A stretch of 30,583 nucleotides of DNA, from positions 1 through 30,583 of the forward strand of contig JBCBYI010000017.1 in NCBI GenBank assembly GCA_039815945.1, given 5' to 3'. The position numbers and the translations under genes are program-made. The notes beneath the pieces are model-generated. The model was not told where the DNA came from and made no database searches. It worked only from the letters and a program-made list of their open reading frames with translations. This document shows, in pieces, positions 25,354 through 30,583 of the stretch; within the stretch, counting starts at the first letter, position 1, and each line of letters opens with the position of its first letter. Source of the stretch: UBA11606 sp039815945 (GTDB taxonomy: Bacteria > Actinomycetota > Acidimicrobiia > Acidimicrobiales > Aldehydirespiratoraceae).

Positions 25354-25374
25354 CGCCGGGCCGGTCTCGCCGGC

Positions 25375-25833
25375 TCAGTCGCAGTCGCTGCAGACGCCGA
25401 CGAGATCGAGTCGGTGGGCCTCGACGGTGAAGCCGGCGGCGACGGCGATCTTGGTGAGTGCGGCGTCGAGGCCGGCCTCGGCCTTGTCGTCGAGCGCGAA
25501 GTCGGTGACATCGCCACACGACGAACAGATCAGGTGATGGTGGTGGTGCGTGAGGTGCTCGGCCAGCTCGTACCGGGCGAAGTCGTCGTTGGTGACGATG
25601 CGGGTCACCACGCCGGCCGCCTCGAGGACGACCAGGTTGCGATACACGCTCGACTGGGCGAGCCGCTCGTCAGCATCGAGGATCTGCGGGATGGTCATCG
25701 GCTGGCCGCCAGAGAGCAGGACCTCGACGAGCGCGAGCCGGCCCTTCGTGAATCGCTGATCGGTCTGTCGGAGCAGGGCCGTGATCTGTTCGTCGAGTTC
25801 GGTGTCGATGCCGACCATGGCGTCGGTGCTCAT
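25375..25833 (-). CDS. zur: Fur-family zinc uptake regulator (Zur)
   Basis: 152 residues from the ATG complementary to 25831-25833, with GGAGG four bases upstream. The N-terminal winged helix (RFTKGRLALVEVLLSGGQPMTIPQILDA, SSVYRNLVVLEAAGVV) and C-terminal dimer domain are intact. HHHHHLICSSCGDVTDF and the terminal VCSDCD supply the two Cys-x-x-Cys pairs of the structural zinc, and the His cluster is the usual regulatory site. The location directly after znuC and next to znuA/znuB, with Zur-box-like sites, supports Zur rather than Fur. Zn-bound Zur would repress the transporter genes. Confidence 0.88.
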   Translation of the reverse strand: MSTDAMVGIDTELDEQITALLRQTDQRFTKGRLALVEVLLSGGQPMTIPQILDADERLAQSSVYRNLVVLEAAGVVTRIVTNDDFARYELAEHLTHHHHHLICSSCGDVTDFALDDKAEAGLDAALTKIAVAAGFTVEAHRLDLVGVCSDCD

Positions 25834-25842
25834 GATGCCTCC

Positions 25843-25876
25843 GTGCTCGTGGTGTCTCAGTGCTCGTGGTGTCTCA
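25843..25876. repeat. Perfect 17-bp tandem duplication between znuC and zur
   Basis: GTGCTCGTGGTGTCTCA occurs at 25843-25859 and again, without a gap, at 25860-25876. The right copy ends with the znuC stop codon complement (25874-25876), and the array fills the znuC-zur gap up to the zur ribosome site. Probably a slippage duplication at the His-codon-rich end of znuC. Confidence 0.85.
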
Positions 25877-26623
25877 GTGCTGATGATGATGGTGCGGGTC
25901 GTCGAGAATCAAGCGATCTCCGACCTTGATGAAGCGGCCGCCGAAGGCGTGCACGAGGTGCTCTTCGGTGAGGACTTCGTCCGGTGGGCCGATGGCGATG
26001 GCGTGACGATCGACGAGCAGCACCTGATCACAGATGCGGGCATCGTCGAGATCGTGGGTGGTGACGATCACCGAATTGCCGTGGGTGACCTCGTCGTGGA
26101 TGACATCGAGGATCAGGCCACGCGACGTGATGTCGAGGCCGGTGACCGGCTCGTCGAGCAGCAACAGATCGCTTTGCTGGGCGAGGCCCTGCGCCACGAG
26201 AACCCGCTGACGTTGACCGCCGGAGAGATCGTGGAGCTGCTTGTCGGCGAGTTCGGCGATGTCGAGTCGGGTTATCGCGTCGGCGACGGCCGATCCGTCG
26301 ATGCCGTTGAAGCGGCGCAGGAGGCCGAGCCGCGGGTAGCGGCCGAGCCCGATGGTGTCCTTCACCGTGATCGGCAGGCTCCGATCGACGGCGGTCGACT
26401 GCAGGACGAGGGCGGGGGCGTCGCCGTGCCACGAGATCGACCCGGCGCTCGGCGCGTTGATCCCAGCGATCGCGTTGAGCAGCGTCGACTTCCCGGAACC
26501 GTTGGGGCCGATCACGGCGAGTGAGCTGCCGGCGGGCAGCTCGAGGCTCACGTCGGTGAGGGCCACGTGGTCGTCGTAGCGGACCTCAAGGTCTTGGATC
26601 GTGAGGGCGGCGGCCACGTTCAC
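25874..26623 (-). CDS. znuC: Zinc ABC transporter ATP-binding protein
   Basis: 249 residues from the GTG complementary to 26621-26623 (an in-frame GTG two codons further in is an alternative). All ATPase motifs are present: Walker A GPNGSGKS, Q-loop VLQST, signature LSGGQRQR, Walker B LLLLDEP and H-loop TTHD. The sequence type (ITVKDTIGLGRYPRLGLL, FGGRFIKVGDRLIL) belongs to the zinc/manganese group. The C-terminus ends in a His-rich tail, DDPHHHHQH, which may bind zinc. It powers zinc import through ZnuB in the membrane with ZnuA as the binding protein. Divergent from znuA; zur follows on the same strand. Confidence 0.92.
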   Translation of the reverse strand: MNVAAALTIQDLEVRYDDHVALTDVSLELPAGSSLAVIGPNGSGKSTLLNAIAGINAPSAGSISWHGDAPALVLQSTAVDRSLPITVKDTIGLGRYPRLGLLRRFNGIDGSAVADAITRLDIAELADKQLHDLSGGQRQRVLVAQGLAQQSDLLLLDEPVTGLDITSRGLILDVIHDEVTHGNSVIVTTHDLDDARICDQVLLVDRHAIAIGPPDEVLTEEHLVHAFGGRFIKVGDRLILDDPHHHHQH

Positions 26624-26636
26624 CAGGCTAGGCGGA

Positions 26637-26649
26637 AACGATTCTCATT
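26637..26649. promoter_or_regulatory. Zur-box-like site proximal to znuC
   Basis: AACGATTCTCATT is a semi-palindromic 13-mer (AA.GA...TC.TT) of the Fur/Zur-box type, 13 bases upstream of the znuC start. It matches the znuA-proximal site at 11 of 13 positions. Assignment to Zur rests on the neighbouring genes. Confidence 0.65.
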
Positions 26650-26696
26650 CCGATGGGGAACGGGCGGCGGCCGTAGATAGGGTGTCCCGATCCGAG

Positions 26697-26709
26697 AGCG
26701 ATTGTCATT
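26697..26709. promoter_or_regulatory. Zur-box-like site proximal to znuA
   Basis: AGCGATTGTCATT, followed by CTCATTTC, lies 19 bases upstream of the znuA start. It repeats the pattern of the znuC-proximal site, in direct orientation and 60 bases away. Repression of each divergent promoter by its own Zur dimer is the natural reading. Confidence 0.65.
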
Positions 26710-26728
26710 CTCATTTCTGGAGCCAACG

Positions 26729-27739
26729 ATGTCCCGAATCACAAAGCTGCTCGCCGCCCTGCTGGCCTTCACCATGCTCGCCGCCGCGTGCGGCGACGAC
26801 GACACCGCCGCGTCGGGTGATCTTCCCACGGTGGTCGTCACCACCAACATCCTCGGCGATGTCGTCACCGAGCTCACCGGCGGCGCCATCGAGGTCGTCA
26901 CGATCATGCCGGTCGGCGCTGATCCCCACGATTTCCAGGCCTCGGCCCAGCAGGCCGACGCCATGCGCACCGCTGACGCGTTGATCGTGAACGGCAGCGA
27001 CTTCGAAGAGGGCCTGCTCGACGTGATCGAAGGCGCGGAGTCCGACGGCGTTCTTCTGTATGAGGCGATCAGCGCGGTGTCGACGATCGAGGTCGGCGAG
27101 GGTGGCCACGACGACCACGATGATCACGAGGGTGAAGAGGGCCACGATGATCACGAGGGTGAAGAGGGCCACGATGATCACGAGGGCCACGACCACAGCG
27201 GTGACGATCCCCACTTCTTCACCGACCCGGCTCGCATGGCCGCGGCCGTCGACGGCATCGCTGCGTTCCTGATCGCCAACGTCGAGGGCATCGACGCCGA
27301 CGCGGTCACCGAAGCGGCCGAGGCCTACCACGAGGAACTCGAAGCGCTCGACGCTGAGGTCGCGACGCTCATCGACGGCATCCCCGCCGAGAACCGCGTC
27401 CTCATCACCAACCACGAGGTCTTCGGCTACTTCGCCGATCGCTACGGCTTCGAGGTCGCCGGTGCGATCATTCCGAGCGGCTCGACCCTCGACGGCACCA
27501 GCGCCGGTGATCTTGCCGAGCTCGCTGAGCTGATCACCGACGAGGGCGTCCCGGCCATCTTCTCCGACGTTTCCGCGTCGGATCAGCTCGCGCAGACCCT
27601 CGCCGACGAGGTCGGCAGCAGCGTCGCCGTCGTTGAACTCTTCACCGAGTCGCTGGGTGACAGCGACTCCGAAGGCGCCACCTACGTCGACATGGTTCGC
27701 ACCAACGCAACCCGAATCGCTGAGGCCCTGGCATCCTGA
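26729..27739 (+). CDS. znuA: Zinc ABC transporter substrate-binding lipoprotein
   Basis: 336 residues from ATG 26729, with GGAG six bases upstream. A lipoprotein signal (ALLAFTMLAAAC, then GDDD) anchors it outside the membrane. The cluster A-I fold shows in VVTTNILGDVVTELTGG, MPVGADPHDFQAS (first zinc-ligand His), GDDPHFFTDPARM, LITNHEVFGYFADRYGF and IFSDVSASDQLAQTLADE. Between the second and third parts (about residues 127-160) is a His/Asp/Glu-rich loop with a repeated DDHEGEEGH unit, a known device of zinc-specific ZnuA proteins. It delivers zinc to ZnuB. znuB follows after four bases. Confidence 0.94.
   Translation: MSRITKLLAALLAFTMLAAACGDDDTAASGDLPTVVVTTNILGDVVTELTGGAIEVVTIMPVGADPHDFQASAQQADAMRTADALIVNGSDFEEGLLDVIEGAESDGVLLYEAISAVSTIEVGEGGHDDHDDHEGEEGHDDHEGEEGHDDHEGHDHSGDDPHFFTDPARMAAAVDGIAAFLIANVEGIDADAVTEAAEAYHEELEALDAEVATLIDGIPAENRVLITNHEVFGYFADRYGFEVAGAIIPSGSTLDGTSAGDLAELAELITDEGVPAIFSDVSASDQLAQTLADEVGSSVAVVELFTESLGDSDSEGATYVDMVRTNATRIAEALAS
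27119..27190 (+). repeat. 27-bp in-frame tandem repeat coding for the His-rich loop of ZnuA
   Basis: The unit encodes DDHEGEEGH. Copies lie at 27119-27145 and 27146-27172, followed by a shortened third copy (DDHEGH) at 27173-27190. The first two copies are essentially identical at the DNA level, so the array is recent and likely to vary in number between strains. Confidence 0.85.
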
Positions 27740-27743
27740 TCGG

Positions 27744-28595
27744 GTGATCGAGTTCTTCACGGAGGCGTTCGAACCGACCTTCATGCAGCGAGCGCTCCTC
27801 GGGAGCCTCGTTGCGGTTGTCGCCACCTCCATCGTCGGCACGTGGGTCGTGCTACGCGGGCTGTCCTTCTTGGGCGACGCGTTGGCCCACGGTGTGATCC
27901 CCGGCATCGCCCTGGCGGTGCTCTGGGGATTCAGCCCGGTGGTGGGTGCGTTCCTCTCGGCCCTCGTGATGAGCGGACTGGTGACGGCGGTGTCTTCTCG
28001 CACCACGGTGCGAGAAGACACCGCCATCGGTCTGCTCTTCGTCGGGATGCTCGCCCTCGGCGTGGTGATCGTGTCGCGGGCGCGGTCGTTCACGATCGAG
28101 GTCACCGCCCTGCTCTTCGGCGACGTGCTGGGCGTAACCACCGATGACATCCGGACCCAGATGATCGCTGCCGCGATCGTGATCGTCGTGTCGGTGATCT
28201 TCTACCGCCCGTTCCTCGCGCTCACCTTCAACCGCGACAAGGCGATCACGCTCGGCATGCGGCCCGGCCTGTCTCAGGCGGTGCTGCTCTCGCTCCTGGC
28301 GCTGAGCATCGTCGCCAGCTTCCAAGCGATCGGCACGCTGCTCGTGTTCGGACTGCTCGTCGGTCCGCCAGCCACGGCCCTCCTCCTCGTGAAGCGGGTC
28401 CCGATGATCATGTTCGTGGCGATCGTCTCCGGGGCGATCGCTGTCACCCTGGGCCTCGCGATCAGCTTCCACTACGACACAGCAGGCGGTGCCACCATGG
28501 CCGGCCTCTCGGTCTTGCAGTTCTTCATCGTGTTCATCACCCAGGAGATCCGGGCGTCGCTGCGCAAGAGCCAGCCGGCGCCGGCCACCGCCTAG
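27744..28595 (+). CDS. znuB: Zinc ABC transporter membrane permease
   Basis: 283 residues from GTG 27744, four bases after znuA. A typical ABC-3 permease with about eight hydrophobic helices. Family signatures are MQRALLGSLVAVVATSIVGTWVVLRGLSFLGDALAHGVIPGIAL near the N-terminus, VREDTAIGLLFVGMLALGVV, and VASFQAIGTLLVFGLLVGPPATALLL, with the coupling-helix region in the last one. It forms the zinc channel with ZnuC. The DNA for residues about 82-94 contains a 40-bp near-perfect inverted repeat. Its stop codon overlaps the convergent ACT-domain gene. Confidence 0.94.
   Translation: MIEFFTEAFEPTFMQRALLGSLVAVVATSIVGTWVVLRGLSFLGDALAHGVIPGIALAVLWGFSPVVGAFLSALVMSGLVTAVSSRTTVREDTAIGLLFVGMLALGVVIVSRARSFTIEVTALLFGDVLGVTTDDIRTQMIAAAIVIVVSVIFYRPFLALTFNRDKAITLGMRPGLSQAVLLSLLALSIVASFQAIGTLLVFGLLVGPPATALLLVKRVPMIMFVAIVSGAIAVTLGLAISFHYDTAGGATMAGLSVLQFFIVFITQEIRASLRKSQPAPATA
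27986..28025. repeat. 40-bp near-perfect inverted repeat inside znuB
   Basis: Arm GGCGGTGTCTTCTCGCACC (27986-28004) and its exact reverse complement (28007-28025) are separated by only two bases (AC). All 19 positions pair. It lies in coding sequence for the loop before the conserved REDTAIG segment. No T-run follows, so it is not a standard terminator. Confidence 0.9.
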
Positions 28596-28990
28596 CGGTC
28601 GCCGAGCGCTTCGAGCACGGCCACGGCTTCCTCGGCTCGATCGGCCGGTACGAGCAGATGGTCGTGGTGGTACCCCGCGAGCACGTTGCAGGGAATGGCA
28701 GCCGCCCCGAGCGCAGCGGAGAACGCGGCGGTGAGCCCAACCGCCTCGAGCGCTGAGTGCACGTCGAGCGTGAGCCAGGCCGCGACGAAGTCGTACGGCC
28801 ACCCCTCGAGTTCGGCTCGTTCGACCGTGGCGACGACCGTGTCGCCCTCGACCTCGCGCATCACAGCCTCGATCCCGTCGCCGAGCGCGGGTGCGTTGCC
28901 GGTCGGCGTGCTGACGAAGGTGTAGCGCTGCGGCCGCACCGACACCGTCAGGGTGCGGAGCATCTCGGCGAGATCGGTCATGGCGGCCAT
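28592..28990 (-). CDS. ACT-domain protein
   Basis: 132 residues from the ATG complementary to 28988-28990; the second ATG, three codons on, is equally possible, and the longer open frame upstream is low-complexity. The sequence TVSVRPQRYTFVS then WLTLDVHSALEAVGLTAAFSAALGAAAIPCNVLAGYHHDHLLVPADRAEEAVAVLEAL matches the small ACT_3/ACT_7 (COG3602-like) proteins. ACT domains bind amino acids or similar effectors; no enzyme is attached, and the role is unknown. It converges with znuB and shares the CTAG at the stops. Confidence 0.85.
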   Translation of the reverse strand: MAAMTDLAEMLRTLTVSVRPQRYTFVSTPTGNAPALGDGIEAVMREVEGDTVVATVERAELEGWPYDFVAAWLTLDVHSALEAVGLTAAFSAALGAAAIPCNVLAGYHHDHLLVPADRAEEAVAVLEALGDR

Positions 28991-29052
28991 TGGGCGACCG
29001 TACCGCTCGGGCGGCCTCGGGGCCCGGTGCCCGGTGCCCGGCCCACCCTCGA

Positions 29053-29086
29053 AAACCAGCAAATCCCCCGCCGAAGCGAGGGATTT
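29053..29086 (-). terminator. Intrinsic terminator after tRNA-Arg
   Basis: On the minus strand AAATCCCTCGC, loop TTCG, GCGGGGGATTT forms an 11-bp stem (one G-T pair), followed a few bases later by TTTT (29053-29056). The stem begins seven bases after the tRNA 3' end. Confidence 0.85.
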
Positions 29087-29092
29087 GTCCAG

Positions 29093-29166
<74 letters not shown>

Positions 29167-29241
29167 AGATTCACCGACCCCGAAGGGCGGCGCCGATCCA
29201 GTGTAGAGGGGCGAACCCGTCCCTCAACCAGCGAATCGGCT

Positions 29242-29333
29242 TGGCGGAGACGGAGGGATTTGAACCCTCGAACGCCTTGCGACGTTACTTCCTTAGCAGG
29301 GAAGCGCCTTCAACCTGGCTCGGCCACGTCTCC
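29242..29333 (-). tRNA. tRNA-Ser (anticodon GCT)
   Basis: Acceptor GGAGACG (5' end at 29333) pairs with CGTCTCC. Anticodon stem CTTCC/GGAAG holds loop CTGCTAA, anticodon GCT. A long variable arm (AACGTCGCAAGGCGTT region) is typical of class II tRNA-Ser, and the T-loop is GGTTCAAATCC. Discriminator G and an encoded CCA (29242-29244) follow. It lies 75 bases upstream of tRNA-Arg on the same strand. Confidence 0.96.
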
Positions 29334-29400
29334 GTGTACTCCGAGGAGTACGGGGGGTGAGGTTAGCCGGATCCCGACGATTCCGGTCCGGCCGACGGAT

Positions 29401-29790
29401 TCACCCGGCCCGCTCGAAGCGACTGAACCGGTGGATCCCGTGATCCTCCTCGAGATGGATCTCCCGGCTCAGTTCGTACGGCCGTTCGAAGCGCTGATCG
29501 AACGCGGCGATGAGCGGATCCTGGCGTTCGGTCTCGCCGACTGCGTCCCAGGTCGCCTGGTCGGGCCAGACGAAGACGAGGGTGATCTCGCCGGGCCGGT
29601 TGTCGTTGAGCCAGACCTCCTTCGACAAGAACGGCACGACGTCGCCGTCGAGCTCGCCGGCCTCGCCGAGCGTCCAGACTTCGTGGTCGACGCGGAGGAA
29701 CTCGTCGACGTCGGCCGGGTCGACGACGAACACCAGGATTTCGATCGGTCGGCGTTCGCCGGTGACGTGGCGGTGAGGCGGGAGCGGCAC
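29401..29790 (-). CDS. Small TIGR03792-like protein of unknown function
   Basis: 129 residues from the ATG complementary to 29788-29790. The pattern IEILVFVVDPADVDEFLRVDHEVWTLGEAG, then FLSKEVWLNDNRPGEITLVFVWPDQATWDAVGETE, matches the TIGR03792 group (a ferredoxin-like, ABM-type small domain first seen in cyanobacteria) by D-x-x-vWT and KEVW...W...W. No known function, no signal peptide. It stands alone between tRNA-Ser and a divergent hypothetical gene. Confidence 0.75.
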   Translation of the reverse strand: MPLPPHRHVTGERRPIEILVFVVDPADVDEFLRVDHEVWTLGEAGELDGDVVPFLSKEVWLNDNRPGEITLVFVWPDQATWDAVGETERQDPLIAAFDQRFERPYELSREIHLEEDHGIHRFSRFERAG

Positions 29791-29870
29791 GCCGGGACGG
29801 TAGCAATGCGGGTCGCTTCGCGCCGGGGGTCGTCTAGCGCTCCGGGTCGCCGGTGAGGCAGGGTGGCGCC

Positions 29871-30583
29871 ATGCGTGAGTCCCAGGAGATCGTGACGGTC
29901 CTCGAACCCGAAGACGAGTACACCCACGAACCCGATGCGGCCTCGAACTACAACGAGTCGATGTACCTGAACGGGTTCGACCTCGAGCAGGGGCTCGGCG
30001 CCTGGTTCCGGCTCGGCAACCGCGTCAACGAGGGCTACGCCGAGATGTCGGTCTGCCTGTACCTCCCCGACGGCCGGGTCGGCTTCATGTTCGGCCGCCC
30101 GAAGATCGAGACCAACGAGGCCATGCACGCCGGCGGCCTCGAGATCGCAGTGGTCACGCCGTTCGAGCACCTCACGATCAGCTACGACGGCACGGTCGTG
30201 GTACTCGACGAACCCGAGCAGATGACCAATCCGCGAGAGGCGTTCCGGGAGAACCCGCTGGTCGAGTGTCGGGTCCGGCTCGACGTCCACGGCGTGTCCC
30301 CCATGTACGGCGGCAAGCCCTTGTACGCCGACGGCACCGAGCTCGAGACCGACGCCCAGAACTCCTTCGCCAAGGCGCACTACGAACAGCACACTCGAGT
30401 CACCGGCACGATCGAGATCGACGGCGTCGACGGTGCGGCCGGCGAGGCGTGGGAGATGAACGGTCTCGGCCTCCGCGACAAGTCGTGGGGTCCTCGCTAT
30501 TGGCAGGCCCTGTCGTGGTACCGGTGGACGCCGATGATCTTCGACGAGGGCTTTGCCCTGATGCTCTCGATCATCGGGCGTCC
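29871..30583 (+). CDS. Conserved hypothetical protein, DUF7064/7065-like (3' end outside window)
   Basis: 237 residues are visible from ATG 29871 to the right edge. The motifs YNESMYLNGFDLEQGLGAWFRLGNRVNEGYAEMSVCLYLPDGRVGFMFGRP and, later, MNGLGLRDKSWGPRYWQALSWYRW, resemble actinobacterial proteins with a beta-rich, lipocalin-like fold in which an R-D-x-SWG-x-R motif is conserved. Many of those are found next to lipid or steroid catabolism genes. No signal peptide and no recognised catalytic site; the function is unknown and the family name is a pattern-based guess. Confidence 0.65.
   Translation, partial: MRESQEIVTVLEPEDEYTHEPDAASNYNESMYLNGFDLEQGLGAWFRLGNRVNEGYAEMSVCLYLPDGRVGFMFGRPKIETNEAMHAGGLEIAVVTPFEHLTISYDGTVVVLDEPEQMTNPREAFRENPLVECRVRLDVHGVSPMYGGKPLYADGTELETDAQNSFAKAHYEQHTRVTGTIEIDGVDGAAGEAWEMNGLGLRDKSWGPRYWQALSWYRWTPMIFDEGFALMLSIIGR

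Noticed and set aside
25354..25374. GC-rich inverted repeat (GCCGG/CCGGC) between yceI and zur as a terminator
   Set aside because: Arms are only five bases with no T-run; too weak to support.
25874..25900. Poly-His stretch as an artificial tag
   Set aside because: The His-rich tail of ZnuC is a natural feature of zinc-transport proteins and sits in a complete zinc locus.
27986..28025. Transcription terminator inside znuB
   Set aside because: No T-run follows and the coding frame continues through family-conserved residues.

Overview
This is a GC-rich (high-60s percent by eye), densely packed bacterial chromosome segment. GTG starts, GTGA start/stop overlaps, type III CoA-transferases, GMC and 2-oxoglutarate-dependent oxidases, many TetR/MarR regulators and actinobacterial-style S-layer-homology repeats point to Actinomycetota. 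An environmental lineage such as Acidimicrobiia is my best guess, but no phylogenetic marker in the window settles it. There are 27 protein genes or fragments and two tRNA genes, and no phage, insertion sequence or CRISPR array that I can see.

Layout. 1-2.7 kb: a catabolic cassette in which a TetR regulator and an acetoacetate-decarboxylase-like protein diverge from a metal-dependent amidohydrolase across a short region with three copies of a 14-17 bp operator-like motif. 2.7-9.6 kb: a two-gene, translationally coupled envelope module. It encodes a 1745-residue multi-pass protein with Cys-rich external domains and a Cys-free C-terminal half, and a TPR-TM-PASTA-3xSLH protein. I recognise no described system with this composition, and it is the strongest candidate here for something new. 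9.6-12.5 kb: a tandem GNAT acetyltransferase, a renalase-like FAD amine oxidase and a beta-propeller lipoprotein. 12.5-14.1 kb (minus): a CoA-transferase overlapping a VOC-family protein.

14.2-18.1 kb: a 5'-truncated ABC ATPase fused to a cyclic-nucleotide-binding domain sits head to head with glnS (glutaminyl-tRNA synthetase, unusual in actinobacteria). glnS is followed by a bicupin gene and a convergent cupin gene. 18.2-21.9 kb (minus): a 2-oxoglutarate/Fe(II) oxygenase, a class III nucleotide cyclase and an alpha/beta-hydrolase fused to a SARP-like DNA-binding region. 22-24.3 kb: a TetR regulator and a GMC oxidoreductase separated by a perfect 20-bp palindrome. 24.3-25.4 kb: a divergent MarR/YceI pair around a 17-bp inverted repeat.

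25.4-28.6 kb: a complete zinc-uptake locus (zur, znuC / znuA, znuB) with two Zur-box-like sites in the divergent region, a His-rich repeated loop in ZnuA, and a 40-bp near-perfect inverted repeat inside znuB. 28.6-30.6 kb: an ACT-domain protein, tRNA-Arg(ACG) with a strong terminator, tRNA-Ser(GCT), a small TIGR03792-like protein and the start of a conserved hypothetical protein that runs off the window.
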